DNA of 64,000 nt from Acidobacteriaceae bacterium (lineage in GTDB: Bacteria > Acidobacteriota > Terriglobia > Terriglobales > Acidobacteriaceae), in NCBI GenBank assembly GCA_003139095.1, contig PLHW01000074.1, positions 1 through 64,000 of the forward strand, in the 5' to 3' direction. The notes beneath the pieces were generated by a model that was not told the origin of the DNA, ran no database searches, and saw nothing but the letters and a program-made list of their open reading frames with translations. Both the position numbers and the translations under genes were made by a program. Below, one piece after another: positions 10,013 through 19,080 of this stretch. Within the stretch, counting starts at the first letter, position 1. Each line of letters starts with the position of its first letter.

Positions 10013-10087
10013 ATCATTCCGACTCTCCATAATTCGGAACTGCATAATTCCGAACTCCATAATTCCGACTCGCTATAATTCCAACTC
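10013..10087 (+). repeat. five degenerate 13-16 bp tandem repeats abutting the gatB start
   Basis: Units beginning ATCATTCC or ATAATTCC and continuing with a GACTC/GAACTCC-like half occur at 10013, 10029, 10044, 10059 and 10075; the last one runs straight into the gatB ATG at 10088. Each of the last four units contains ATAATT, a potential -10 core. Confidence 0.8.
10074..10079 (+). promoter_or_regulatory. putative -10 box of gatB, leaderless
   Basis: TATAAT ends 8 nt before the gatB ATG. There is no Shine-Dalgarno in the remaining spacer (TCCAACTC). It lies in the last unit of the tandem repeat. Confidence 0.45.
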
Positions 10088-11563
10088 ATGGCGACTTCAG
10101 CGGCTACTTCGGATGCGGTTCCCGGCAAATACGAAGCCGTGATTGGGCTTGAAGTCCATGTTCAGCTGCTGACCGAGTCGAAGATCTTCTGTTCCTGCTC
10201 GACGCGATTTGGCGATCCGCCGAATACTAATGTTTGTCCAGTTTGCCTCGGACTTCCGGGGGCTTTGCCGGTGCTGAATCGCAAGGCAGTGGAGTTCGCC
10301 GCGCTGGCTGCGATGGCGTTGAACTGCCGCGTCAATGAGACGTCGATCTTCGCGCGGAAGAACTATTTCTATCCCGATCTGCCGAAGGGCTACCAGATTT
10401 CGCAGTACGACAAACCGCTGGCCGAGCACGGGTTTATCGAGATCGACATGGCAGGCGGAAAGAAGCGGATTGGAATTACACGGCTGCACCTGGAAGAAGA
10501 TGCGGGGAAGAGTTTGCACGATGGATTTCCAGACGCTGCGGCGAAAACGGCAATCGATCTGAATCGCACCGGCGTTCCGCTCGCGGAGATTGTGAGCGAA
10601 CCGGACATGCGCTCGCCGGAAGAAGCGTATCAATTCCTGACGCGGCTGAAGGAGATCGTTCTTTACACAGGCGTGAGCGATTGCAACATGGAGGAAGGAT
10701 CGCTGCGGTGCGATGCGAACATCAGCGTGCGACCGCGCGGGCAGAAAGAGTTTGGAACCAAGACCGAAGTGAAGAACGTAAACTCGTTCCGGTTTATCCG
10801 ACAGGCGCTGGAATACGAGATTGAGCGGCATATCGGCGTGATCGAAGGGGGCGCGAAGATCACGCAGGAAACACGGCTGTGGAACGCGAACGAGGGCCGA
10901 ACTTACAGCATGCGCTCGAAGGAGCAAGCGCACGATTACCGGTATTTTCCCGAGCCCGATTTGCCGCCGCTGATGGTGGATGAAAAGCGGCAGGCGGAAA
11001 TTCGCGCGCAATTGCCGGAACTTCCCGAGGCACGAAGAGAGCGGATGATTCGCGAATACGTGATTACCGCGGGAGACGCTCACACGCTGACGGCGACGCG
11101 GGCGCTGGCGGATCAATTTGAGTCAGCGGCGCGGGCGGCGAAAAATTCGAAGCGCGTTGCGAACCTGGTGCAGAGCGAGTTGATGGGGCGGTTGAAGGCG
11201 CGGTCGCTGGAACTGGAGCAGTCGCCGATTTCGATGGCGGGAGTCGCGGCCTCGGCCGACCTGGTGGAATCGGGCGCGATTTCCGGGAAGATGCTGAAGG
11301 ACCTTTACGATCTGTGTTTCGAACGCGGGGAGGATTTTTTGGCCGTGTACGAGGAAGAAGGACGGCCCGAACAATCGCGCGACACGTCGGCGCTGGAAAA
11401 GCTGGCGGAGGAAATCATCGCGGCGAACCCGAAGCAGGTGGAGCAGTATCGCGCTGGGAAAACGACGATGCTGGGATTTTTTGTGGGGCAGGTGATGAAG
11501 GCGTCGAAGGGGCAGGCAAATCCGCAGATGGTGAATGAGGTGGTGCGGAAGAAGCTGGGCTAG
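10088..11563 (+). CDS. gatB: aspartyl/glutamyl-tRNA amidotransferase subunit B
   Basis: The protein has 491 residues, the standard GatB length. The N-terminal catalytic domain has [30 protein letters not shown] and [17 protein letters not shown], and the cradle domain has [16 protein letters not shown]; the C-terminal YqeY-like tail ends with [17 protein letters not shown]. It transfers ammonia to Glu-tRNA(Gln) or Asp-tRNA(Asn), with GatA and GatC, which are not in this window. The gene has no visible Shine-Dalgarno and is probably translated from a leaderless mRNA. Confidence 0.97.
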   Translation: MATSAATSDAVPGKYEAVIGLEVHVQLLTESKIFCSCSTRFGDPPNTNVCPVCLGLPGALPVLNRKAVEFAALAAMALNCRVNETSIFARKNYFYPDLPKGYQISQYDKPLAEHGFIEIDMAGGKKRIGITRLHLEEDAGKSLHDGFPDAAAKTAIDLNRTGVPLAEIVSEPDMRSPEEAYQFLTRLKEIVLYTGVSDCNMEEGSLRCDANISVRPRGQKEFGTKTEVKNVNSFRFIRQALEYEIERHIGVIEGGAKITQETRLWNANEGRTYSMRSKEQAHDYRYFPEPDLPPLMVDEKRQAEIRAQLPELPEARRERMIREYVITAGDAHTLTATRALADQFESAARAAKNSKRVANLVQSELMGRLKARSLELEQSPISMAGVAASADLVESGAISGKMLKDLYDLCFERGEDFLAVYEEEGRPEQSRDTSALEKLAEEIIAANPKQVEQYRAGKTTMLGFFVGQVMKASKGQANPQMVNEVVRKKLG

Positions 11564-11644
11564 TGAGCCGTTCAGCACCCTCTTATCTTTCCCGGTTCTA
11601 GGCTCCAAGCTCTCAACTCCAAGCTCTAAGGGAAGCGTTACGCG

Positions 11645-11671
11645 GGCGGACAGGAGTGTCCACCCACACAA
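11645..11671 (+). repeat. 27 bp direct repeat with inner hairpin, copy 1
   Basis: Identical to 11714-11740. The core GGACA-GGAG-TGTCC can pair with itself; flanking GG and CC extend the stem over one mismatch. It looks like a REP-type dispersed intergenic repeat. Confidence 0.8.
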
Positions 11672-11713
11672 AAAACCAACATCAAAAGCAACACCAAAAC
11701 CAACCCCAACTGC

Positions 11714-11740
11714 GGCGGACAGGAGTGTCCACCCACACAA
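11714..11740 (+). repeat. 27 bp direct repeat with inner hairpin, copy 2
   Basis: Perfect second copy of 11645-11671. The 42 bp between the copies are nearly free of G and rich in CA/AAC. The 182 bp gap between gatB and the convergent SurA-like gene holds nothing else. Confidence 0.8.
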
Positions 11741-11745
11741 TCTGA

Positions 11746-12819
11746 TTATTTTGCGAGGCCGGCGTTTTTCAGGATTTCGTCGGCGTAGTAGTTTTCGATT
11801 TTCGCGTCGTCGCGCAGGCTCTCGTAATAGGCGGCTTTCAGCAACTGCTCGCGGCGATCGCGGAGTTGCTGCCGGATGGCCTGCTGCACGCGCGGATCGT
11901 TCAGGTCGCGCTGGCCCGCGGGTTCCTTGGCGATCAGCTTGACGATCATGTAGGCGTAGGGCTGATGGTTGGCGGGATTGAGCACTGGAATGACCGGCGT
12001 GTACTGGCCCGGTTTGAGCTTCATCACGGCGTCGCGGGTCGCGGGGTCGGCGGACTTCAGAGCCGATTCCGGAGCCATTCCGAGGTCGCCGCCGTTATTG
12101 GCGGTCTCCGGGTCTTCGGAATAATTCATGGCGAGCGTGGCGAAATCGTCGCCGCTATCCAGCTTGTTGGAGATCATCTCGATTTTCTTGCGCGCCTCGG
12201 CTTCGTTCTGCGCCTTGTTCTGCAAGTTGCGGGCCTGCGCGTTGACGGCGCCCGTCACCATAATTTTAGCGAGGTGGTACTGCGGCTCGATGAGATTGAA
12301 CTCGGCCTTGTGTTCGTTGTAATAGCCGGAGACATCCTGATCGGTGATGTTGATGTGGGAGGTGATTTCCTTGTTCAACACTTTGTCACGGGTCAGGGAG
12401 CGCTTCAGATCGCGCTTGAAGTCTTCGAGCGAGATTTTTTTCTCCTTCAGGCGCTTGTCGAATTCCTCGGCGGTGTAAGGCGACTTGATCTCGTTGAGCT
12501 TGCGGTCGACTTCATCGTCGGTGGCGAGAAGGCCAAGCTTTTCGGCGCGGCGCATGAGGATTTCGGTCTCGATGAGCTCATTCAAAATGCTCAGGCGGAG
12601 ACTGGCGGCCTGCTCGCCGGCGGGCTGCTGATCGGAACCGGCGGTCTGGTTGGTGTAATACTTGTCGACTTCACTGCGGTAGATCTTGCGGCCGTTGACG
12701 GACGCCATGACGTCACCGCCAACGCTATCGCGATTACAGGACCATAAGGTAATCAGGAAGCAAACGCCGAGAACGAACATGCCGACCCGTTTAAGGCCTG
12801 GCTGAATAGAAATTGTCAT
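11746..12819 (-). CDS. SurA-like peptidyl-prolyl isomerase lipoprotein
   Basis: The protein has 357 residues from ATG at 12819, which follows GAGGGGGAG; an ATG at 12843 would add eight residues without a ribosome binding site. A lipoprotein signal ends in ITLWSC. The N-terminal SurA_N part contains ILNELIETEILMRRAEKLGL; the parvulin-like PpiC part lies at about 200-290 (FATLAMNYSEDPETANNGGDLG). It would assist folding of outer-membrane proteins in the periplasm. It follows the DsbA-like gene closely, forming a two-gene folding-helper operon. Confidence 0.85.
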   Translation of the reverse strand: MTISIQPGLKRVGMFVLGVCFLITLWSCNRDSVGGDVMASVNGRKIYRSEVDKYYTNQTAGSDQQPAGEQAASLRLSILNELIETEILMRRAEKLGLLATDDEVDRKLNEIKSPYTAEEFDKRLKEKKISLEDFKRDLKRSLTRDKVLNKEITSHINITDQDVSGYYNEHKAEFNLIEPQYHLAKIMVTGAVNAQARNLQNKAQNEAEARKKIEMISNKLDSGDDFATLAMNYSEDPETANNGGDLGMAPESALKSADPATRDAVMKLKPGQYTPVIPVLNPANHQPYAYMIVKLIAKEPAGQRDLNDPRVQQAIRQQLRDRREQLLKAAYYESLRDDAKIENYYADEILKNAGLAK

Positions 12820-12863
12820 CTCCCCCTCGAACAACTCATTCAATCTGCGATCTTGTGGCCCGC

Positions 12864-13850
12864 TTACTTTGACGGCGAGCCGATGGCCGTTGGCGCGGCG
12901 ACTGCCGAAGCCTTGTGCTCAGGGGGCGCGACCCCTGCATCCTTCAGTGCGTGATCGAGCGCCTTGCGAACATCGTCGGGCGGCACAGCGCCATCGAGCT
13001 TCTGGCCATTGATGAACAGCGTCGGAGTGGCATTCACGCCGAGATCATCTCCCTCTTTCATTGAGGCGCGCACCGCCTTGTCATCCTGCGCCTTGAGGCA
13101 GGCCTGGAGCTTCGGCTCATCGAGATTGTGTTTTTTCGCCTGCTGCATGGCGAGGCTATCGAGCTCCGCGTTTTCCCCCTCGCGTCCTTTGTTCATGGGG
13201 ATGGCGTGCTGATTGGCGTGGAGAAAATCGGCGTAGTCCCAATAGGCGTCACCGGATTGAGCGGCCAGGCAATTGGCATCGACGGCGGCGTGAATGGACC
13301 AGGGGTGAATCTCCTCCAGTGGGTAATCCTTGTAGACGATCAGCAGGCGGTCGCCGTACTCCTTGAAAATCTCTGGAAAGAGCGTGGCATGCATACGCGA
13401 GCAGAAGGGGCATTCGAAGTCGTCGTAGTTGACGACGACGACCTTGGCGTCTTTGTTGCCGCGAACGGGACGGCCGGTGCGGTCGATTTTCTTCATCGTC
13501 TCAGCGAAGGGATCCGTCGCGAGATCCATGCGGGTAATGCGGACGAGGGTCTTGTGATCGCGCGAGAGAAGAAAATCGTAGGCCTGTTGTTTGTCGGAGG
13601 CCGAAAAGGTGATGGAAATCGAATCGAAGTTCGGGAATTCGCTGGCATGCAAACTACCGAGAATGACCTTGACGTCGGGCGGAAGAGAATAATGGGAGCG
13701 CACCTGACGATCAATCTGCTGGACGACGTCGCCGGGAAGCCCCGAAGCCGAGGCGGAAGGGTCGGCGGACGCGGCCGGCGGGGCGGGAGCCTGAGCCGAA
13801 CAGCCCGCACAAATGATAAGAAGAGCCAGACAGGCGCGACGAAACCTCAT
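12864..13850 (-). CDS. DsbA-like thiol-disulfide oxidoreductase lipoprotein
   Basis: The protein has 328 residues, with a lipoprotein signal ending in LIICAGC. An Ala/Pro/Ser-rich linker precedes a DUF-like beta domain (about 45-120) and a thioredoxin_4/DsbA domain from about 130. The active site is FECPFC and the cis-proline loop is NATPTLFING. The long helical insert between them (HPWSIHAAVDANCL) is typical of DsbA-type proteins. It likely forms or shuffles disulfides in the periplasm. It is upstream of the SurA-like gene. Confidence 0.85.
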   Translation of the reverse strand: MRFRRACLALLIICAGCSAQAPAPPAASADPSASASGLPGDVVQQIDRQVRSHYSLPPDVKVILGSLHASEFPNFDSISITFSASDKQQAYDFLLSRDHKTLVRITRMDLATDPFAETMKKIDRTGRPVRGNKDAKVVVVNYDDFECPFCSRMHATLFPEIFKEYGDRLLIVYKDYPLEEIHPWSIHAAVDANCLAAQSGDAYWDYADFLHANQHAIPMNKGREGENAELDSLAMQQAKKHNLDEPKLQACLKAQDDKAVRASMKEGDDLGVNATPTLFINGQKLDGAVPPDDVRKALDHALKDAGVAPPEHKASAVAAPTAIGSPSK

Positions 13851-13958
13851 AAAGAAAAACCACCCGCAATATTGATGAAAGTTGAGTCTTTTGATTATCT
13901 CACGAGGCGGGAAAAGAGCGCGTCAGGCGGGGCTCCCATTCGGCCCCCATTCCGTTTT

Positions 13959-14068
13959 CCACCACAGAGTCACCGAGACACAGAGGAGCCCGAACCGCAC
14001 TTAAAAACCCCAGCCTCGCTGTTTTAGGATTCTTGGTTTCCCCTCTGACCGTGTGTCTCTGTGAAGAA
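13959..14068. repeat. imperfect inverted pair of CACAGAG-rich segments
   Basis: CCACCACAGAGTCACCGAGA near 13959 and its approximate reverse complement (GTGTGTCTCTGTG, from 14051) face each other across about 70 bp in the gap between the DsbA-like gene and larE. Purine-rich ACAGAG runs of this kind are common intergenic elements in environmental genomes; no function is known to me. Confidence 0.5.
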
Positions 14069-14087
14069 GCAATTGGGGCACTAAGTG

Positions 14088-14942
14088 TCAGGCGGCGGGC
14101 TTTGGTCCGCGTGCGAGGTCGGCGACGGGGAGCAGTTGATTCATGGAGCCGGAGCGAAAGCCCTCGAGGTCGAGGGTGACGAACTTGAAGCCGAGCGCTT
14201 TGAAAATTGCGGTGAACTCTTGCGCCATTTGCGGAGTAAGCGCGCGGGGGAGTTCGTCGGGTGCGATTTCGATGCGGACGATTTCTCCATGATGGCGGAC
14301 GCGGAACTGGCGGAAGCCGAGGGCGCGCAGGGCATCCTCGCCGCGCTCGACGGCAGCGAGCGCTTCGGGCGTGACGGGGCGGCCATACTCGATGCGCGAG
14401 GAGAGGCAGGCGGAGGCGGGCTTCTCCCACACGCGCAGGCCGGCTTGGCGCGCCAGTTCGCGGATTTCAAGCTTTTCAAGACGGGCTTCGAGAAGCGGCG
14501 CCAGAACGTGATGATTGCGCGCGGCCTGCTGCCCGGGGCGGAAGTCGCCTTCGTCGTCGGCGTTCACGCCGTAAGCGACCGCAGTGAGGCGATGCGCTTC
14601 GCGGTATTGTTCGAGAACAGTGAACAGTTCGTCCTTGCAGTGGAAGCAACGCATGGCGTCATTGCGGAGGTAGGCGGGATTGCTGAATTCAGTGGTTTGG
14701 ACGACCTCGACGGGAATCGATTGTTCGCGGGCGAAGGCGAGCGCGTCGTCAAGATGAGTGCGGGCGAGGCTGGGGGAATCCGCGATGACGGCGCGCATGG
14801 AGTCGCCGAGGGCCTGGTGCGCGGCCCAGGCGAGGAAGGCGGAATCGACGCCGCCGGAGTAGGCGACAATGAGGCCGGGATGCGCGGCGAGGATCTGGCG
14901 GAGATGAGCGGATTTCTGGGCGAGATTTTCGGGCGTCTCCAC
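14088..14942 (-). CDS. larE: LarE-like ATP-dependent sacrificial sulfur transferase
   Basis: The protein has 284 residues from GTG at 14942; the open frame continues upstream but only into lptD. The PP-loop motif LIVAYSGGVDSAFLAWAA is near the N-terminus. FHCKDELF and the later SACLSSRIEYGRPVTPEAL match LarE, which gives up sulfur to build the nickel-pincer cofactor of lactate racemase. No larA, larB or larC is in this window, so the cofactor role is not confirmed; an NAD-synthase-like ATP pyrophosphatase of another pathway is the alternative. It starts 30 bp after the lptD stop. Confidence 0.8.
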   Translation of the reverse strand: METPENLAQKSAHLRQILAAHPGLIVAYSGGVDSAFLAWAAHQALGDSMRAVIADSPSLARTHLDDALAFAREQSIPVEVVQTTEFSNPAYLRNDAMRCFHCKDELFTVLEQYREAHRLTAVAYGVNADDEGDFRPGQQAARNHHVLAPLLEARLEKLEIRELARQAGLRVWEKPASACLSSRIEYGRPVTPEALAAVERGEDALRALGFRQFRVRHHGEIVRIEIAPDELPRALTPQMAQEFTAIFKALGFKFVTLDLEGFRSGSMNQLLPVADLARGPKPAA

Positions 14943-14971
14943 GACGATTATTTTATTGGAATTCGCGGAGG

Positions 14972-17494
14972 TTAGTACAAGCGTTCCTGGCGGCGCAGGT
15001 TGCCGAAGGTGCCGACATTGGCGAGAGTGAAGCTGAAGCGATAGATATTTTCGTTGCGCACGGCGCCAAGGGCGAAGCGGCGGTATTCGAGGCTCAGGCC
15101 GCAGCAATCCCAGTTGTAGCTGGTCTGCATGGTGGCGTATTGCAGGTTGCCCTCGTTGGCGTCGAAGCCGAAGCTGGCGGCGGCGCTCAACCCGCGCTTA
15201 TTGAACTGGCCATAACCGGCGAGCAGACGAAACTGATGGAAATCATTCTTGCTGGTGAGGAGCGAACCGGGCGTGGCGTCGAGCACGCGGAGGAGGGCGT
15301 CGCCGCCTCCCACGGTGAACTGGCCGTAGTGATAGTTGACGAGCGCAGTGCTGCCATTGATGCGATTCGATTTCGTGTCGTAATCGAGGTCCCACTCGGT
15401 GTTGGTGCGCGGACTGGTTTCGACGCGCAGGCGCGAGATGATGGGGGCGAAATTGCGCTCGGTGGTGAGAAAGGCGATGCCGGTGAAGTCGGCCGTGCTG
15501 GCGAAAACATTTCTGACGCCGGGCGTGAAAGCGTTGCCGAAGGTGGGATCGAAGAAATATTTTTGCGCGATCTCCCAACTGAGAATTTCGCGCGGGCCGG
15601 AGGCGCAAGGCTGCTGGTCGGGCGAGGGCGGAAGTTCCCACGGGACAACGCCAGCCTGCGGAGGACCGCCGACGTTGAGCATGCCCATGCCCGGCACATC
15701 GCAATCGGAGGTATTGGGATCGAGCCGCTTGGCATAAATGCGATTGATGAAGCCGTACTCGATTTCATTGGTGTTGGTGAGAATGTCGACGGCGTCGAAG
15801 CGGAGAATATCGGCGTAATTGTTGATGCCGGTCACATAGTCGTAGCGGAAGCGCGGTTGAATGACATGCTTCCATTTGCGGCGAAGCCAAGGACGGTCAA
15901 AAACTTTGGCGACCGCGGGACCTTGCATCTCGAATGAAGCCTCGAGAGATTTGCGGTTGAGGGAGTCGTCGGCAGCGCGGCCGCTCGCGGCTGCCAGGAC
16001 GGCGTCGTATTGCTGCGTGTAGAGCGTGTCGCGCAAGGTGAGCGCAGGGCGCAGCGACCATCCTTGCCAGTGCAGCGGCATAGCGAGGGTGGGCGCGAAG
16101 TCGAAGCGACCGACGAGAGGCGCGGTGCGGAAGCCGATCTGGCGGCGCTGGAGGCCTTCGGCGGCGCTCGAAAAAGACCAGAACAGCGGCGAGTTGCCGA
16201 GCTGGCGCTCTTCGCCGGACGCGAAAAAACTGGGCGTGTGCAGAATGCGGATCAGTTCGGTTGAAGTGATGGAGGTGCAGCCGGTGTTGGCGCCCGTTTC
16301 CGGCACACAGACGACGAAGTTCTGATAGCGCTCGGCGAGCGCGTCAAAGTGAAAGCCGTTAGTGGTGTTGGAGAGAAAAATTTGCGATTTTACTTCGGAG
16401 TCGATCGCCTGCGAGTAAACGTCGGTGAAGGCGATGCGGTAGACGAAGGAGCTGAGGTAATCGATGTTGGCGACGCCGCGAACGCTTCCGAAAGGATGGT
16501 CGGCCTGAAAGCGCGCATCCTCGCCACCCTGATCTTGCGGGGGAGATCCAAAGCCGCGGTCGACGACGCCGGTATAGGAGAAGAAAACGTAGGAAGTTTC
16601 GCTGGGACGCATGCGAAATGTACCCTGCTGGGCCCATCCGCGCTTGGAATAAAACTCGGCGCCGGCGGTGGCATCGGTGCTGCGGTTGATCGCCCAATAG
16701 AGCGAGTCGCCGGCGATGTAGCCCTTGGTGGAGGAGCTGCCGACGCTCGGCAGAAGCAATCCGCTTTGGCGCGTTTCCTGGACCGGATGAGTGACGAATG
16801 GAAAATAAAAAATGGGCAAGCCCATCAGGCGGAAATCGCTGTGATAAATCTTGGCGGTGCTGTCCACATCGACGGAGATCTGGCGGGCGTTGAATTGCCA
16901 CTTGGGATGCGGCAACTGACAAGTGGTGACCGTGCCCTGGCGAACGAGATAGTGGTCAGGGCCGTGCTTTTCGACGATCTTGCCGGTGAAGAAGAAGGGA
17001 TTGGAAGAGCTGAGAACATAGCGCGCGCGACGGCCGCGAAGTCCCACCGTGCCGACGACGTCATAAAAAGTGCCGACTTCGGAGCGGAGGTTGTAGGTAC
17101 CGTGGCTGGCCTCAAGATGCTCGTTGTAAGGGCCGCCATCGAGGACGACGTGGCCTTGCAGTTCGCCGTCGCCAGTGGCGGAGTTGTAGGTCATCTCGTC
17201 GGCTTGCAGAAGGTAGCTGCGGAAATCGATCTCGGCTTTGCCGCGCAGATGGTAGACGGTGCCGGTTTTTTCCTGCTCGGTGGCGCGAATCGTAACTTCT
17301 TCCTGCTCCTGCCCGGCTGGGGAAGAGAAAAGCAACGGGCTTTGCGCGGCGTTCGGTGCGGGATTCGCTGCGGCGTTCGCGGTCTGATTCGGCGCGGGAT
17401 TCGGGGGCGGCGTCTGGCTGGTAACTAGCGTGGGGACGAGAAGCAGGTGACAGAGGAGTGCCGCCGTGATAATGATTCGATAGCGGATGGTCAT
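14972..17494 (-). CDS. lptD: LPS-assembly outer-membrane protein LptD
   Basis: The protein has 840 residues, with a signal peptide (LLCHLLLVPTLVTSQ). The periplasmic OstA-like jellyroll lies at about 60-200 (GKAEIDFRSYLLQADEMTYN, then GELQGHVVLDGG). The remainder is a beta-barrel of LptD type, ending LANVGTFGNLRRQERLY with a C-terminal aromatic residue, as usual for outer-membrane proteins. It inserts LPS into the outer leaflet with its partner LptE, which is not recognised here. It fits with the LPS synthesis genes at 3-9 kb and 32-34 kb. Confidence 0.92.
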   Translation of the reverse strand: MTIRYRIIITAALLCHLLLVPTLVTSQTPPPNPAPNQTANAAANPAPNAAQSPLLFSSPAGQEQEEVTIRATEQEKTGTVYHLRGKAEIDFRSYLLQADEMTYNSATGDGELQGHVVLDGGPYNEHLEASHGTYNLRSEVGTFYDVVGTVGLRGRRARYVLSSSNPFFFTGKIVEKHGPDHYLVRQGTVTTCQLPHPKWQFNARQISVDVDSTAKIYHSDFRLMGLPIFYFPFVTHPVQETRQSGLLLPSVGSSSTKGYIAGDSLYWAINRSTDATAGAEFYSKRGWAQQGTFRMRPSETSYVFFSYTGVVDRGFGSPPQDQGGEDARFQADHPFGSVRGVANIDYLSSFVYRIAFTDVYSQAIDSEVKSQIFLSNTTNGFHFDALAERYQNFVVCVPETGANTGCTSITSTELIRILHTPSFFASGEERQLGNSPLFWSFSSAAEGLQRRQIGFRTAPLVGRFDFAPTLAMPLHWQGWSLRPALTLRDTLYTQQYDAVLAAASGRAADDSLNRKSLEASFEMQGPAVAKVFDRPWLRRKWKHVIQPRFRYDYVTGINNYADILRFDAVDILTNTNEIEYGFINRIYAKRLDPNTSDCDVPGMGMLNVGGPPQAGVVPWELPPSPDQQPCASGPREILSWEIAQKYFFDPTFGNAFTPGVRNVFASTADFTGIAFLTTERNFAPIISRLRVETSPRTNTEWDLDYDTKSNRINGSTALVNYHYGQFTVGGGDALLRVLDATPGSLLTSKNDFHQFRLLAGYGQFNKRGLSAAASFGFDANEGNLQYATMQTSYNWDCCGLSLEYRRFALGAVRNENIYRFSFTLANVGTFGNLRRQERLY

Positions 17495-17795
17495 TCGCGG
17501 CCGGTCATTCGCGGGTTGATCGCAAGTTCATCGCGGGCGAGCGGACGCGACGGTGTGCCCAGGCGCGCGTTCGTCAGCTTTATTCCAACGGGAACGAGTT
17601 GACCTTAGCATGCGGGCGTGGGCGAAGGAAAGCTCCGCGGAAATTTGCGTGGGCGCAGATGGATAGGGATGTGAGCCTCAGCGCCAAGTCATATCCGTAG
17701 TGATTGCCCAGCCGCGCTCGGCTGCCGGCATTTTCCGCGACTATGAAGAAGGCCGAAGCCACGGCCCATGGATTTGAACGGCCCATGGATTCGAG
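17495..17795. other. intergenic, no gene seen
   Basis: Divergent spacer between lptD and the RDD gene. A short tandem duplication of GGCCCATGGATTYGA lies at about 17760-17793, just before the RDD start. No convincing promoter or RNA gene is seen. Confidence 0.5.
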
Positions 17796-18857
17796 ATGAG
17801 CAGTTTGACAAATAGCGCGAGAGAAGCGGACACCGCGCCCCAGCCGCATGAGCTGCCGGTTGAGATTGCCGGCGAGGCCGGGGTGGAAGCGCCGGCGGAG
17901 ACGTCGGCACCTCAGATGGAGTTTGACCCGTGGCGCAGTGAGGTGGCGGCGCGGCTGGCGCGCTATCGCGCACGACGGAAGCCGCGGGCGCCGCGCTACC
18001 CTTCTCTGCTGCTACCGTTCGACTCGCCCGGTTACTGGTCCAAACCGGCGGCAGAGGGCGACGCGGGCGCGGTGAGTGCGGTTTCGGCGGAAAGCGAGTT
18101 TTCGGCTGGGCAAACGGAGGCCGGATCGCGGGAGACTGGCGACGCTGCTATCACCGCGGATCTCGAGCGATCTATACAGGCGCCCGAGGCTGAGGCCGGT
18201 CGATTCGCGCCCGCCGAAAACAGGAACGAAGTGAAATTCGAAGCCAAGGCCGCGGAAGCGAAGATTCTGGAGTTTCCGCGTTCGGCGGCAATTCCGAGCT
18301 GGCATCCGAGCCTGCTCGCCGATCCAATTTTTGATCGGCCGCGGATCGTGGAGGCGCCGGAGATGGTGCCGCCTCCGCCCGCGCTGGGCGGCATACTGAT
18401 CGAGCCGGTACCGGAGCGGCCCGCCGAAAATCCCGTGGAGGCGCGGATCGAATCCGCTTCGATCTTGCGGCGGCTGGGCGCAACGGCCGTCGACGGCGCG
18501 ATTGTCACTGCGGCGTTGGCGGCGTTTGGCGCGATTTTCTGGCGCCTCAATCCCACGCGCGGACCGTGGTCGCTTCTGGCCGCGATGGGGGCAGGCGCAG
18601 GCGTTTTGCTGTGGCTCGCGTATCAATATCTGTTCGTGGTGTATACCGGCTCGACGCTCGGCCTGCGGGCCGCGCGTTTGAAGCTGGTGCGCTTCGATGG
18701 TTCGCCGGTCAACCGCCGGTTGCGGCGCTGGCGCGTCGTGGCATCGTTTCTCTCCGCATTTTCCGCCGGCTTAGGCTACTTGTGGTGTGTGCTCGACGCT
18801 GACTCGCTGTGCTGGCATGACCGCATCACAAAAACTTGTCTGCAAATTTCGCGATGA
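17796..18857 (+). CDS. RDD-family membrane protein with long disordered N-terminus
   Basis: The protein has 353 residues. The first 210 are low-complexity, rich in Glu, Ala and Pro, and probably disordered and cytoplasmic. An RDD domain follows from about 215: LRRLGATAVDGAIVTAALAA, two to three hydrophobic segments, TLGLRAARLKLV, and the closing GYLWCVLDADSLCWHDRITK. RDD proteins are small membrane proteins, a few linked to sodium transport, but most have no known role. The gene stands alone, downstream of nothing on its strand. Confidence 0.85.
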   Translation: MSSLTNSAREADTAPQPHELPVEIAGEAGVEAPAETSAPQMEFDPWRSEVAARLARYRARRKPRAPRYPSLLLPFDSPGYWSKPAAEGDAGAVSAVSAESEFSAGQTEAGSRETGDAAITADLERSIQAPEAEAGRFAPAENRNEVKFEAKAAEAKILEFPRSAAIPSWHPSLLADPIFDRPRIVEAPEMVPPPPALGGILIEPVPERPAENPVEARIESASILRRLGATAVDGAIVTAALAAFGAIFWRLNPTRGPWSLLAAMGAGAGVLLWLAYQYLFVVYTGSTLGLRAARLKLVRFDGSPVNRRLRRWRVVASFLSAFSAGLGYLWCVLDADSLCWHDRITKTCLQISR

Positions 18858-19080
18858 ACGCCCGCTTTCCCGCGCCCTTGGGTAGCGTCGGTTTCACGCG
18901 AGCGCAAACTATTTCCACTCGTACACTTCCTATTATGAAATCTTTCCAAATTCAATCTTAATTAAGTCCAATCCTCATGGTAGACTTTGGCGCAAGTTTG
19001 CCTTGGATCAGGGTGTCCCCTACCACCCCCGGGCTTCCCCGCTAAGAAAGAAAGTTCAATCAGAATCAGAGAGGAAAAGA

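Noticed and set aside
17580-17849. Minus-strand frame of 89 codons in the lptD-RDD gap
   Set aside because: No ribosome binding site, no recognisable domain, and it overlaps the RDD start.
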